From: a candidate division WOR-3 bacterium
GTDB taxonomy: Bacteria > Hydrothermota > Tepidihabitantia > Tepidihabitantales > Tepidihabitantaceae
DNA length: 37,318 bases
NCBI GenBank assembly: GCA_039801245.1
Contig: JBDRUF010000002.1
Span: forward strand, 1 to 37,318
Reading direction: 5' to 3'
Positions 7,795 to 17,008 of the stretch are shown here, one piece after another. The translations under genes were made by a program, and so were the position numbers. A model generated the notes under the pieces. It was not told the DNA's origin, made no database searches, and saw only the letters and a list, made by a program, of their open reading frames with translations. Within the stretch, counting starts at the first letter, position 1. Every line of letters starts with the position of its first letter.

Positions 7795-7833
7795 ATTCAG
7801 ATTTGACGAACGGGAACAAAAGGTTATTCTGCT

Positions 7834-8598
7834 TTAATCACTCTGATGAGTTTTGCCAATGATTCTGTCAATAATTTCCGATTTGGTGGTGTATTCCGGG
7901 TAGCGGCGATAGACATAGCGGAGGAGTTGGGTTAAGGGGAGTGAGCCGAACTGGGCTTTGATGATTTTCAGCCCCGCCGCAAGGTTTTTCTTTTTACGGC
8001 TGGCAATCTGAAAAAGGGCGCGGGCAAAGCGCCTGCCTCTGGGTGTGAGTTCAAAGAGCAGTTGCCCGGCATCAAGCCTTTCCGCGGTTTTGACTCCAGA
8101 GTTGAGCGCGGTCAGGAGTTTTATCGTCTCGGCATCGGTCTTGACCACCGGCATCCCTGCCGGGTCAATCTCATAGCAGCGCAGGAGTTTTGCCTGCATA
8201 AGAATCTCCAAATCGTCGTAAAGTTCTGGTGAGAACGGTCCAAGTTTGTATGGGGCAAATTGGTATGGTTTTCTGATGAGTTTTCCGAGATTGAGTTCCT
8301 TTAAGGCGATAAAGAGGAGTTTGGTGATTCTCGTCATCCCCAGGAGCGGTTCAGCGTATCTTTGGGTTCTGCCCGGGGCATAAAGGAGGAGGAGTAAAAG
8401 GTCTTTGCGGTCAGTAAGGCGCAATGCCTTTGGGTTTTCTTCAAACCTTTTCAGGCGCAAAATGAGCCTTTTTTGCGCGGGCTCCTGCAGCCTTGCCTTC
8501 ACCCTAACAAAAAGTTTTTCCTTGTCTATTGCTTCAACCTTTTGTCCAATATGCTCCCTTGCCTTGGCAAGGATAAGGTCAAGTTCACTTTCCCTCAT
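7834..8598 (-). CDS. uncharacterised protein with SocA/YwgA-like segment, coupled to the ECF sigma gene
   Basis: 254 aa. Residues about 60-140 ('LLLLLYAPG...ITKLLFIALKEL...FAPYKLGPFSPELYDDLEILMQAKLL') resemble the Panacea/SocA (DUF4065) and YwgA winged-helix pattern, in which 'YGPF..ELYD.L..L...' is the core. A C-terminal 'LRYVYRRYPEYTTKSEI' block matches the end of such proteins. The first 50 residues are charged and helical. The start (AAAGGAGG, 4 nt spacing) overlaps the sigma-factor gene by 14 nt. Position suggests a regulator of that sigma factor, but it has no membrane segment and no zinc-finger anti-sigma motif. Function is not known. Confidence 0.6.
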   Translation of the reverse strand: MRESELDLILAKAREHIGQKVEAIDKEKLFVRVKARLQEPAQKRLILRLKRFEENPKALRLTDRKDLLLLLLYAPGRTQRYAEPLLGMTRITKLLFIALKELNLGKLIRKPYQFAPYKLGPFSPELYDDLEILMQAKLLRCYEIDPAGMPVVKTDAETIKLLTALNSGVKTAERLDAGQLLFELTPRGRRFARALFQIASRKKKNLAAGLKIIKAQFGSLPLTQLLRYVYRRYPEYTTKSEIIDRIIGKTHQSD

Positions 8599-9175
8599 TC
8601 TGCCTCCTTTCCTTTAATCTTCGCAGCCGGTTTTTCGCCCGATTAATCCTCATCCCTGCTGCCGGAACTGAAATCTTTAACACATCGGCAACCTCGGGCA
8701 AATCCATCTCCATAATGTAGCGCAAGATGAGCGCCCTGCGCTCCTTTTTGGGCAGGCGTTTCAGGTCAGCAAAGAGTTGCTTGATTTCCCTTTCCGGCTC
8801 CTTTTCCTTTTCCAGGCTCTCACTCTGAACCGCATCCGGGTTTATCCCCTCAATCGGAACGGTCTTGGGTTCACAGGAATGTCGGCGGTGGTGTTTTGAG
8901 ATTCTGTTCAAACAGAGCCTTAAAAGCCAGGAGGAAAGTTTTGCCTCACCGCGAAAGTTTTTAATCCCTTTGGCGGCATCAGTAAAGGTCTCAATTGCCG
9001 CATCCTCGGCTTCAGAGGTGTCGTCAAGATGGGCAAGGCATAGTTTCATTACCAGGCGCCAGTAGCGGTCAAAAAAGGTTTCAAATGCGCCCGGTGCCCC
9101 GGATTTGAGCAGGGCGATGAGCTCCTTGTCCGGGTCGGGTCTTTTTTCTCTCACCGGTTTATCATATTCAGGCAT
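8585..9175 (-). CDS. ECF-type RNA polymerase sigma factor
   Basis: 196 aa. Region 2 is visible at about residues 30-95 ('AFETFFDRYWRLVMKLCLAHL...SEAEDAAIETFTDA...FRGEAKLSSWLLRLCLNRI') and region 4 at about 135-185 ('LPKKERRALILRYIMEMDLPEVADVLKISVPAAGMRINRAKNRLRRL'). A charged linker joins them, and there is no region 1 or 3, as expected for the sigma-70 ECF group. It directs core RNA polymerase to special promoters under a signal that cannot be read here. It lies 9 bp downstream of the 120-aa gene and overlaps the SocA-like gene. Confidence 0.92.
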   Translation of the reverse strand: MPEYDKPVREKRPDPDKELIALLKSGAPGAFETFFDRYWRLVMKLCLAHLDDTSEAEDAAIETFTDAAKGIKNFRGEAKLSSWLLRLCLNRISKHHRRHSCEPKTVPIEGINPDAVQSESLEKEKEPEREIKQLFADLKRLPKKERRALILRYIMEMDLPEVADVLKISVPAAGMRINRAKNRLRRLKERRQNEGK

Positions 9176-9184
9176 AACTCAAAA

Positions 9185-9547
9185 TCAACCGGCTCTGAGC
9201 GCGGAGAGCACCCTTTGCTGAATTGCCAGCAAAACCTCAGGCTCAAGCCCCTTTTCCTGCCAAAAGGACCGCACCCGGTCAAGTTCGTTGTTAAGGGTCT
9301 TGGCGCCAAACCTGCGGAATTTTGCCCAGACCTGCCTGCCGAAGTTGAGGTAGTGAAGCCGGTATAATGGGTTGATGTTCATTGAGTTAATAACTGTAAG
9401 TGTCGCATTATCAACAATTTGCTGGTAGCGTCGGGCATCGGCATAATGGGCTATCATCAAAGGCTTCAATACCCTTTGCAAATCCTTAGGCAGGGACTTG
9501 CCCGCCTTTTTTGCATACCTTTTCACTGCGCTATCATTTGCTTCCAT
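9185..9547 (-). CDS. hypothetical helical protein at the head of the sigma-factor operon
   Basis: 120 aa, basic and predicted mostly helical. There is no signal peptide, no membrane segment and no family I recognise. An excellent Shine-Dalgarno site (AAAGGAG, 6 nt before ATG) supports the start. It is the first gene of a three-gene operon with the ECF sigma factor and the SocA-like protein, which hints at a role in the same response. Confidence 0.6.
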   Translation of the reverse strand: MEANDSAVKRYAKKAGKSLPKDLQRVLKPLMIAHYADARRYQQIVDNATLTVINSMNINPLYRLHYLNFGRQVWAKFRRFGAKTLNNELDRVRSFWQEKGLEPEVLLAIQQRVLSALRAG

Positions 9548-9724
9548 AAAAATCTCCTTTCTTTCCTCTATCCATTAAGAGCCAGAAAACAACAAAAATT
9601 AACGCAGGAATTTCATAAATTTTGGGAAATTTTATATAAGATAATTTTTATCAAATAGTTAGGAACTTAACCCTGATTTAAAAAATTTTCAAGGGCAGGT
9701 CCTCCCCACCCTCACGGTGATAGT
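9548..9724. other. AT-rich spacer with repeat motif copy B
   Basis: This gene-free stretch between the sigma operon and the tRNA-Val promoter is very AT-rich (about 9590-9690). It contains copy B of the 18-bp motif at 9693-9710, and 'CATTAAGAGCCAGAA' near 9572, a word repeated near 20000. No firm promoter for the sigma operon could be picked out. Confidence 0.5.
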
Positions 9725-9753
9725 TTGACACCCGGTGTTTTTCCCGGTATAAT
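9725..9753 (+). promoter_or_regulatory. consensus promoter of tRNA-Val
   Basis: TTGACA (9725-9730), a 17-nt spacer and TATAAT (9748-9753), both hexamers perfect. Transcription should start about 9760, just before the tRNA at 9763. Confidence 0.9.
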
Positions 9754-9762
9754 CTTAAGGAA

Positions 9763-9836
9763 GGGCGATTAGCTCAGTTGGCGAGAGCGCCTCCCTTACA
9801 AGGAGGAGGTCACCTGTTCAATTCAGGTATCGCCCA
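9763..9836 (+). tRNA. tRNA-Val (anticodon TAC)
   Basis: 74 nt. The acceptor stem pairs GGGCGAT with ATCGCCC. The D-arm has 'AGCTCAGTTGG'. The anticodon stem CCTCC/GGAGG closes the loop CTTACAA with anticodon TAC. The T-arm is CCTGT-TCAATTC-AGG(T). The discriminator base is A (9836), and CCA is not encoded (CTTC follows), so it must be added after transcription. The T-loop reads TTCAATT rather than TTCGATT or TTCGAAT. It lies 121 bp before groES. Confidence 0.93.
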
Positions 9837-9957
9837 CTTCTGAAACCTTTTTTAAAATCCGGTTGTCTAATAACAGGAGGGGGTAGGGATGGGAATGTGA
9901 GGACTTTGCGATTATAAAAGTTATTAAAAACTGGCAGAGTTCTAAAAAGGAGGAGCG

Positions 9958-10251
9958 ATGAAGATTAAACCTTTACAGGATAGAATCCTGGTTGAAAGAG
10001 TTGAGGAAGAGGTGAAAAAGGGCGGGATTATCATTCCCGACACCGCCAAGGAAAAGCCGCAACAGGGAAAGGTGATTGCGGTTGGTCCTGGTCGGATTGA
10101 CGAGAAGGGTAACCGGATTCCGATGGAGGTGAAGAAGGGCGACTACATCCTGTTCGGCAAGTATTCCGGCAATGAGATTCGGATTGGCGATGAGGAGTAT
10201 CTGATTATGCGCGAGGACGATGTCCTGGCGATTATTGAGAAGGAAAAATAA
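9958..10251 (+). CDS. groES: co-chaperonin GroES
   Basis: 97 aa, normal length. It starts '[18 protein letters not shown]', has the mobile-loop region '[17 protein letters not shown]', then 'VIAVGPGR' and the C-terminal '[14 protein letters not shown]'. GroES caps the GroEL ring during ATP-driven folding. A strong AAGGAGG precedes the ATG. It is 15 bp from groEL. No CIRCE inverted repeat (TTAGCACTC-N9-GAGTGCTAA) is visible between the tRNA and groES, so HrcA control is not supported here. It could be partly transcribed from the tRNA-Val promoter. Confidence 0.98.
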   Translation: MKIKPLQDRILVERVEEEVKKGGIIIPDTAKEKPQQGKVIAVGPGRIDEKGNRIPMEVKKGDYILFGKYSGNEIRIGDEEYLIMREDDVLAIIEKEK

Positions 10252-10266
10252 AAAGGAGGAGTGAAA

Positions 10267-11910
10267 ATGGCAGCAAAACAGTTAAGATTTGAGGAAGAGG
10301 CACGAAGGGCAATCCTGCGGGGTGCCGAGCAGCTGGCACACGCGGTCAAGGTCACCCTTGGTCCGCGCGGGCACAATGTCTTAATTGACAAGAAGTGGGG
10401 TGCGCCCACCGTGACCAAGGATGGCGTGACCGTTGCCAAGGAGATTGAACTTGAGGACAAGTTTGAGAATATGGGCGCCCAGATGATTAAGGAGGTGGCG
10501 TCCAAGACCTCGGATGTTGCCGGCGACGGCACCACCACCGCCACCATCCTCGCCGAGGCAATCTACCGCGAAGGTCTGAAGAATGTCACCGCCGGTGCCA
10601 ACTCGATGGCGCTGAAGCGGGGCATTGACAAGGCGGTAGAGGCGGCGGTTGCCGAGCTCAAGCGCATCTCCAAGAAGACCGCGGGCAGGGATGAGATTGA
10701 GCAGGTTGCCACCATCTCCGCCAACAACGACAAGGAGATTGGCAAACTGATTGCCGATGCGATGGAGAAGGTGGGCAAGGAGGGCGTCATCACCGTTGAG
10801 GAGGCAAAGGCGGTTGAAACCACCCTGGAGGTGGTTGAAGGTATGCAGTTCGACCGCGGCTACCTCTCGCCCTACTTTGCCCTTGAGCCGGGCACAACCT
10901 CGCCCCAGAACCAGAAGATGGAGGCAATCCTTGAGGATGCCTTTGTCCTCTTGTATGAGAAAAAGATCTCCTCAATGAGGGACCTCTTGCCCATCCTCGA
11001 GAAGGTGGCGCAAAGGGGCAAGCCCATCCTCGTGATTGCCGAAGAGGTTGAGGGCGAGGCGCTTGCCGGGCTGGTGGTCAACCACATCAAGGGCACCCTC
11101 CGCTGCTGTGCGGTCAAGGCGCCGGGCTATGGCGACCGCAGAAGGGCGATGATGGAGGATATTGCGATTCTCACCGGCGGACGGCTCATCTCCGAGGATT
11201 TGGGAATCAAACTGGAGAATGTCCAGATTTCCGACCTCGGCATTGCCAAGCGGGTGGTGATTGACAAGGAGAACACGACGATTGTTGAGGGTGCGGGCAA
11301 GAAGGCTGACATTCAGGCGCGCATCGAGCAGATTCGCAAGCAGATTGAGGAGACCAAGTCCGACTACGACCGCGAGAAACTGCAGGAGCGCCTGGCAAAA
11401 CTTGCCGGCGGTGTTGCGGTTATCAATGTGGGCGCCGCCACCGAGGTGGAGATGAAGGCGAAGAAGGCGCTGGTTGAGGATGCGCTCCATGCCACCAGGG
11501 CTGCGGTGGAGGAGGGTGTTGTTCCTGGCGGTGGTGTCGCCCTGGTGCGGTGCATACCCGCGCTGGAGAAACTGAAACTGGAGGGCGACGAGCAGATTGG
11601 TGTCAACATCGTCAAGCGGGCGCTGGAGGAGCCGATTCGGCAACTGGCGGAGAACGCCGGGGTTGACGGCTCCATCGTCTTCAACCGCGTCAAAGAGGGT
11701 AAGGACGATTTCGGCTTCAACTGCGAGACGCTTGAATACGGCAAGATGTTTGATATGGGCATCATCGACCCGACCAAGGTGACGCGGGTGGCGCTGCAGA
11801 ATGCGGCAAGCGTTGCCGGTCTGATGATTACCACCGAATGCGCGATCACCGAACTCCCAGAAAAGGAGAAGACACCACCAACCCCGGGCGGTTACGGCGG
11901 TGAATACTAA
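10267..11910 (+). CDS. groEL: chaperonin GroEL
   Basis: 547 aa. Clear family blocks: '[34 protein letters not shown]'-like N-terminus, '[17 protein letters not shown]' (ATP site), 'GYLSPYF', '[13 protein letters not shown]', '[21 protein letters not shown]' and '[14 protein letters not shown]'. It assembles into the double-heptamer folding chamber with GroES. The frame extends to a GTG at 10261, but AGGAGG at 10254-10259 places the start at ATG 10267. The C-terminal tail ends '[11 protein letters not shown]' instead of the usual GGM repeats. A strong terminator follows. Confidence 0.98.
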   Translation: MAAKQLRFEEEARRAILRGAEQLAHAVKVTLGPRGHNVLIDKKWGAPTVTKDGVTVAKEIELEDKFENMGAQMIKEVASKTSDVAGDGTTTATILAEAIYREGLKNVTAGANSMALKRGIDKAVEAAVAELKRISKKTAGRDEIEQVATISANNDKEIGKLIADAMEKVGKEGVITVEEAKAVETTLEVVEGMQFDRGYLSPYFALEPGTTSPQNQKMEAILEDAFVLLYEKKISSMRDLLPILEKVAQRGKPILVIAEEVEGEALAGLVVNHIKGTLRCCAVKAPGYGDRRRAMMEDIAILTGGRLISEDLGIKLENVQISDLGIAKRVVIDKENTTIVEGAGKKADIQARIEQIRKQIEETKSDYDREKLQERLAKLAGGVAVINVGAATEVEMKAKKALVEDALHATRAAVEEGVVPGGGVALVRCIPALEKLKLEGDEQIGVNIVKRALEEPIRQLAENAGVDGSIVFNRVKEGKDDFGFNCETLEYGKMFDMGIIDPTKVTRVALQNAASVAGLMITTECAITELPEKEKTPPTPGGYGGEY

Positions 11911-11924
11911 TTGCGCAACGACCT

Positions 11925-11957
11925 GGGAGCGCCCTTTGCGGGCGCTCCCGGATTTTA
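11925..11957 (+). terminator. groESL terminator
   Basis: A 10-bp perfect stem, GGGAGCGCCC (11925-11934) and GGGCGCTCCC (11940-11949), with loop TTTGC. It is followed by GGATTTTAATC. The T-run is short, but the stem is very stable. Confidence 0.75.
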
Positions 11958-11976
11958 ATCGGGGGACAAGATAAAA

Positions 11977-12231
11977 ATGCCAACCTACGAATACCACTGT
12001 CGAAGATGCGGACACAGATTCAGCCTTTTTCAGTCCATTACCGCCAAACCTGTCAAGGACTGCCCGAAGTGTAAGTCAAGGGGTTCGGTGGAGCGGCTCA
12101 TCTCCGGTGGCGCGGGGCTCATCTTCAAAGGCTCGGGATTCTACATCACCGATTACAAGCAAAAGCCCGCACCAACCGGCGAAAAAAGTTCGGAGGGAAC
12201 CAGGAAGGGAAGCGATGATAAAAAAGGGTAA
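11977..12231 (+). CDS. FmdB family zinc-ribbon regulatory protein
   Basis: 84 aa. The first 45 residues are the FmdB zinc ribbon: 'MPTYEYHCRRCGHRFSLFQSI', then a second pair 'CPKCKSRGSVERLISGG', giving a CxxC...CxxC metal site. Then comes the family motif 'GLIFKGSGFYITDYK'. A polar, lysine-rich tail follows. FmdB proteins are small putative regulators whose exact role is not established. The start ATG is preceded by a G-rich stretch, not a clear AGGAGG. It sits between groEL and the 16S unit and has its own terminator. Confidence 0.88.
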   Translation: MPTYEYHCRRCGHRFSLFQSITAKPVKDCPKCKSRGSVERLISGGAGLIFKGSGFYITDYKQKPAPTGEKSSEGTRKGSDDKKG

Positions 12232-12249
12232 CGACCCCCTAAAGCCACA

Positions 12250-12278
12250 TGTGCCAAATTGTTTTAGCACATTTTTTT
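12250..12278 (+). terminator. Rho-independent terminator after the fmdB-like gene
   Basis: TGTGC (12250-12254) pairs with GCACA (12267-12271), with inner AAA/TTT pairing possible, followed by seven T residues (12272-12278). It insulates the 16S promoter from upstream reading. Confidence 0.65.
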
Positions 12279-12331
12279 AAGTTTGATTATTTCAATAACT
12301 TATATATTTACAAATTCATTAAAGAAGATAA

Positions 12332-12360
12332 TTGACAAGGGTGTTCTCTTTTTGTAATAT
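12332..12360 (+). promoter_or_regulatory. 16S rRNA promoter
   Basis: TTGACA (12332-12337), a 17-nt spacer and TAATAT (12355-12360). The 60 bases upstream are nearly all A/T, compatible with an UP element. Transcription should begin near 12367. Confidence 0.8.
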
Positions 12361-12376
12361 ATAGTTACAGAGATAG

Positions 12377-12388
12377 TGCTCTTTGATA
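12377..12388 (+). promoter_or_regulatory. boxA antitermination signal in the 16S leader
   Basis: TGCTCTTTGATA closely matches the bacterial rRNA boxA consensus (TGCTCTTTAACA). It is placed in the leader between promoter and processing stem, as in rrn operons, where it recruits Nus factors. Confidence 0.7.
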
Positions 12389-12391
12389 ATT

Positions 12392-12424
12392 CGGATGTAA
12401 CCCAAAGCGTGCTCGGGTTGTGCC
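12392..12424 (+). other. 16S precursor processing stem, 5' strand
   Basis: Pairs with 13994-14029 downstream of the 16S gene: a 10-bp block (12392-12401 with 14020-14029), a 9-bp block AAAGCGTGC (12404-12412 with 14005-14013) and a third block of about 10 bp including wobble pairs. Such a stem is the usual RNase III substrate that frees pre-16S. Confidence 0.85.
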
Positions 12425-12447
12425 AAGTCATTTCCTTCTAAGCTTTT

Positions 12448-13983
<1,536 letters not shown>

Positions 13984-13993
13984 TACGAGTTTT

Positions 13994-14029
13994 GCACGAC
14001 CCGGGCACGCTTTAAATGTGTTACATCCG
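13994..14029 (+). other. 16S precursor processing stem, 3' strand
   Basis: Reverse-complement partner of 12392-12424. The outermost 10 bp (14020-14029) and the GCACGCTTT block (14005-14013) are perfect matches. Confidence 0.85.
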
Positions 14030-14050
14030 CTATAATGTATCACAAAAGTG

Positions 14051-14082
14051 GAAGGCCTTGGGGTGGAGGCCTTCTCTTTTTA
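14051..14082. terminator. 16S terminator, bidirectional with rsmG
   Basis: GAAGGCC (14051-14057) and GGCCTTC (14067-14073) form a stem followed by TCTTTTTAT on the plus strand. The rsmG stop codon (TAA, 14082-14080) lies in this T-run. Read on the minus strand the same stem is followed by CACTTTTG, so it could end rsmG transcripts as well. Confidence 0.8.
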
Positions 14083-14730
14083 TGTTGTTATTATGACAAA
14101 ATGGCGGGTGATTTCAGTGAATGGCAGGCTGATTGACTCGGTTCTGAGCCAGCGCAGGTTGAATCTGTCAATGATTTTTGCCGCTGATTTCAGCTCCGCT
14201 TCCCAGTTTAAAGACTTGTAAAGGATGAGCAGACCACCGGGTTTGAGATGGAAACGACAGTAGCGAAGAGTGCGGTCAAGTGCAGAGGTCAGCCGGCTCA
14301 AAAGGATATCGCACCCAAGCGGTGATAGCGCTTCCGCGCGTCCGGCAATAAGCTCAGTGTTTTTCAAGCCGAGTTCGCTCACCGCCGCTTCGAGGAACCG
14401 GCACTTCTTTTTAATGGATTCAATCAAGGTCATATTGATATCCGGACGGACAATGGCGAGCGGGATGCCAGGAAGACCGGCGCCCGAGCCGATATCAGCA
14501 CAACGGGCTCCATGAGGAATGAACCGGCACGCAGCAAGTGAGTCGATGATGTGATAGGTGAGGATGCGGTCGATGTCCTTGCGGGAGACAAGGTTGATTT
14601 TTTTATTCCACTCTTCAATGAGACAGGCGTATTGCTGGAGAGATTGGTAAATTGCCGGGGTCAGATTGACACCGAGAACCTGACAGGCTTGGGCAAAGGT
14701 GTTAAAATCAGGCTGGTGCCTTACTGGCAC
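14080..14730 (-). CDS. rsmG: 16S rRNA (guanine-N7)-methyltransferase RsmG
   Basis: 216 aa. RsmG (GidB) methylates N7 of G527 in 16S rRNA using SAM. The family blocks are present: 'EEWNKKINLVSRKD' (about 39-52), 'HIIDSLAACRF', the SAM-binding 'ADIGSGAGLPGIPLAI' (about 78-92), 'SIKKKCRFL' and 'IAGRAEAL'. The length is typical. It starts at GTG 14730, overlapping the end of the yhaM-like gene by 10 nt. It is last in the porV-yhaM-rsmG operon and converges tail to tail with the 16S rRNA gene that encodes its substrate. Confidence 0.96.
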   Translation of the reverse strand: MPVRHQPDFNTFAQACQVLGVNLTPAIYQSLQQYACLIEEWNKKINLVSRKDIDRILTYHIIDSLAACRFIPHGARCADIGSGAGLPGIPLAIVRPDINMTLIESIKKKCRFLEAAVSELGLKNTELIAGRAEALSPLGCDILLSRLTSALDRTLRYCRFHLKPGGLLILYKSLNWEAELKSAAKIIDRFNLRWLRTESISLPFTEITRHFVIITT

Positions 14731-15686
14731 GGGTGGTTATCGCCCTGATTCTGGATGAAGATGTCGGTGTCAAGGTAGTCGTTGAACTCGGTCCAACGGA
14801 CACCTTTGTTTTTTGCCATCGCCTCGCGGAATATCGCCAGGCGGGAGTCAAGGTAGTCAAGGGAAAAGACCAAAAAGGCTTCGGGAAACTTCGGGATCTT
14901 GGGCGCGCCGAACTCATGCTCGCCGTGATGGGCAAGGATGATGTGGAGAACCATCTTTGCCAGGTCTTGCGGAAAGCCATCAATCCTCGCAATCTTTTCG
15001 GCAACCATCTGATAGCCAAGGACAATGTGACCGATGAGTTTGCCTTCGTCGGTGTGGTCAAGCGCCTGTTCGCAGGTGTATTCCCGCACCTTGCCGATGT
15101 CGTGGAGGATGACACCGGTGAGCAGTAAGTCCGGGTCAATCTCCGGATAAATCTCAGGGAGTTTAAATGCCTGGCGGCACATCATCACCGTATGCTCCAA
15201 AAGCCCGCCGAGCCAGGCGTGGTGAACCCGGACCGCTGCCGGGGCAAGGGCAAACTGTTCAGAGAAATTCGGGTCAGCAAAAAAGGAGTCAAGCAACGCC
15301 CGCAGGTAGGGGTTTTTAATCCCGCGAATATAGCCAAGGAGTTCGTTCAAAAGTTCGGTGCGGTTGAAGGTGGAGACGGGAATAAAATCGCTGCGGGAAA
15401 TCTGCACCGGCTCAACCGGGAAAACCGCATTCACCGTAATCTGGAGTCTGCCCTGATAGTCACTAACCTTGCCCTGAATATGGCAGAAGGAGCCGTCGCC
15501 GATGTAGTTGAGCCCGTCCTCAATTTTGTCCCACATTATCGCGGGCATTGCCCCGGTGCGGTCGCGGATTTCAAAGGTGAGGAACTGCCCCCCGTCGCGG
15601 CGGTCCTTTAGGTCGCGGCGGCTGCAGTAAAAGACATCGTTGACCAAAGCGCCCGCCTTCAGGTCCTTGACAAACTGCCGTTTCAT
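14721..15686 (-). CDS. 3'-5' exoribonuclease YhaM family protein (OB fold + HD domain)
   Basis: 321 aa. The N-terminal 95 residues form an OB-fold nucleic-acid-binding domain ('GGQFLTFEIRDRTGAMPAIMWD', 'GSFCHIQGKVSDYQGRLQITV'). The HD phosphohydrolase domain follows with metal ligands H156/H165 ('HHAWLGGLLEHTV') and H195-D196 ('LTGVILHDIGKVREY'), then 'LAHHGEHEFGAPKIPKFPEAF'. This order and length fit YhaM, which trims RNA 3' ends. It lies 9 bp downstream of the PorV-like gene and overlaps rsmG. Together with rny at the window end it gives two RNA-decay enzymes here. Confidence 0.92.
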   Translation of the reverse strand: MKRQFVKDLKAGALVNDVFYCSRRDLKDRRDGGQFLTFEIRDRTGAMPAIMWDKIEDGLNYIGDGSFCHIQGKVSDYQGRLQITVNAVFPVEPVQISRSDFIPVSTFNRTELLNELLGYIRGIKNPYLRALLDSFFADPNFSEQFALAPAAVRVHHAWLGGLLEHTVMMCRQAFKLPEIYPEIDPDLLLTGVILHDIGKVREYTCEQALDHTDEGKLIGHIVLGYQMVAEKIARIDGFPQDLAKMVLHIILAHHGEHEFGAPKIPKFPEAFLVFSLDYLDSRLAIFREAMAKNKGVRWTEFNDYLDTDIFIQNQGDNHPCQ

Positions 15687-15695
15687 CAGCCCTTT

Positions 15696-16598
15696 TTACA
15701 GGCTCAAACCAAGGCTGAGCCGGTGGGAGAGCCCCAGCCGCCCCATCGGCACAAAGGAGTAGTCAATCTGATAGCGCTGGTAGCGCACACCCAGACCAAG
15801 GGTAAAGCCGGCAAAGATGTCACCGCCGCTGCCTTCCCACCAGTCAATACCAAGCGAGTTGTAACCCCCGCGCAGCACCAGGTACTGATTGAGCCAGCCC
15901 TCAGCACCGAGGCGGATGTTAAAGCGGTTGTCAAGCGGCTTGTTGATACCGAGGTTGAGGTTGAACGCCGGCACCGGCTCCCAGGCAGCACCAAGCCCGA
16001 ACTCAATCGGCATCGGGTCCCGGCTGTCACCAAAGGGCTTGATTTGCAGACCGAGGTTGTGGGCGTGAAGACCGAGCCGGATGTTTTGCAGCGGCAGCTC
16101 ATAACCGACACCGAGGTTGAGCGCAAGCCCGAGCGAGTAGAAGGAGTCAATACCACCGTAAAGACCGGCAAGACCGGCGCCGAGCAATACCCCTTGACCA
16201 ACCCGCATAGCCCCGGCGATGTTTAGGTCGGCAAACGAGGCGCCGAAATAGCCCAGTTCATCACCCTGCTCATTGGTTCGCTTCATTGTGCCCGAGTTGA
16301 GGTAGTAGACACCGACACCAACACCGATGTCAAAATTGACCGGCTGGGAATAGCCAACCGCACCGGCATGGATTCCTGCCGGATAGTTGACATAACTGAA
16401 CTGTGCGGCTGACGACCGGTTTTTCAGGAGGTTGATCGGGCTGTAGTAAAAGGAGAATGCGCCCTCGGCGTTCGCGCTGGAAGCGCCGGCAAGCCCTGCC
16501 TCCCGTGCCGTAGGGATGATGCGCAGAAAATCAAACCCGGCTGTGCCCGCATTCGGGTCAAAGGCAAAGAGGTGGAAAATGATAATGAAAACGTTCAC
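15696..16598 (-). CDS. PorV/PorQ family outer-membrane beta-barrel protein
   Basis: 300 aa. A short signal-like N-terminus (about 13 residues, 'NVFIIIFHLFAF') is followed by 'AGFDFLRIIPTAREAGLAGASSANA', the start typical of PorV/PorQ (UPF0164) proteins, 'YYSPINL', and alternating beta-strand sequence to a C-terminus 'LSHRLSLGLSL'. PorV takes cargo from the type IX secretion channel to the attachment complex. The three sorting-domain proteins in this window fit such a system, but a general FadL-like barrel is possible. It starts at GTG 16598, 7 nt from its -10 box, so it is leaderless, and it heads the operon with yhaM and rsmG. Confidence 0.82.
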   Translation of the reverse strand: MNVFIIIFHLFAFDPNAGTAGFDFLRIIPTAREAGLAGASSANAEGAFSFYYSPINLLKNRSSAAQFSYVNYPAGIHAGAVGYSQPVNFDIGVGVGVYYLNSGTMKRTNEQGDELGYFGASFADLNIAGAMRVGQGVLLGAGLAGLYGGIDSFYSLGLALNLGVGYELPLQNIRLGLHAHNLGLQIKPFGDSRDPMPIEFGLGAAWEPVPAFNLNLGINKPLDNRFNIRLGAEGWLNQYLVLRGGYNSLGIDWWEGSGGDIFAGFTLGLGVRYQRYQIDYSFVPMGRLGLSHRLSLGLSL

Positions 16599-16605
16599 CT
16601 TAATA

Positions 16606-16634
16606 AGTTAACCCATACAACCGCCTCCTGTCAA
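16606..16634 (-). promoter_or_regulatory. porV-yhaM-rsmG promoter, leaderless type
   Basis: On the minus strand TTGACA (16634-16629), a 17-nt spacer and TTAACT (16611-16606), then 7 nt to GTG 16598. Confidence 0.6.
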
Positions 16635-16973
16635 GTTAATACTGACGGAAACTATTGCCAAATCTTTTGCCCCAATGCCCGAGAACGGTGGCAACACCAT
16701 TTCAGCGAACGCCTTTGTATTTGTTGGGGGCATTTTGCCGGGGTTTAAAATCTAACCCCATTTCCCAAGCGAGCCCAGAACGGTTCTTCAATCCGTCACC
16801 CCATCCCCAATCAACTCCGGGATGGTGGAGGGGACCTACCCCTTGAGCAAAAGGTCAGAGAAGATCAAATTGCTAAACACCTGTCATTATGTTACTTAGC
16901 AGACTGTTCCCCACTCACCCGAATTTTTTGCGTTAATTTTGAGAAAAAACGCCCCTCCTCTTTAGGGTTTAAT
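16635..16973. other. 339-bp spacer between divergent genes with repeat copy C
   Basis: No plausible gene. It holds a GGGGTT/AACCCC hairpin (16740-16745 with 16754-16759), imperfect G-rich/C-rich complementary patches, and copy C of the dispersed motif at 16824-16841, which differs from the consensus at two bases. Confidence 0.6.
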
Positions 16974-17002
16974 TTGCATTTTGACCATTGCCTTACTAAA
17001 AT
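16974..17002 (+). promoter_or_regulatory. promoter of the DUF59-CcdA operon, leaderless type
   Basis: TTGCAT (16974-16979), a 17-nt spacer and TAAAAT (16997-17002), then exactly 6 nt to ATG 17009. No Shine-Dalgarno site. Confidence 0.65.
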
Positions 17003-17008
17003 TGTTAA

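Noticed and set aside
9837-9957. Possible CIRCE/HrcA operator or heat-shock promoter before groES
   Set aside because: No TTAGCACTC-type inverted repeat and no convincing heat-shock -35/-10 pair could be found.
10972-12015. 347-residue minus-strand frame across groEL
   Set aside because: Antisense shadow of groEL and fmdB. The sense proteins are unmistakable and the antisense product has no family features.
14030-14035. TATAAT just after the 16S processing stem as a promoter
   Set aside because: No -35 box at the right distance, and the next plus-strand signal is the 16S terminator, with nothing to transcribe.
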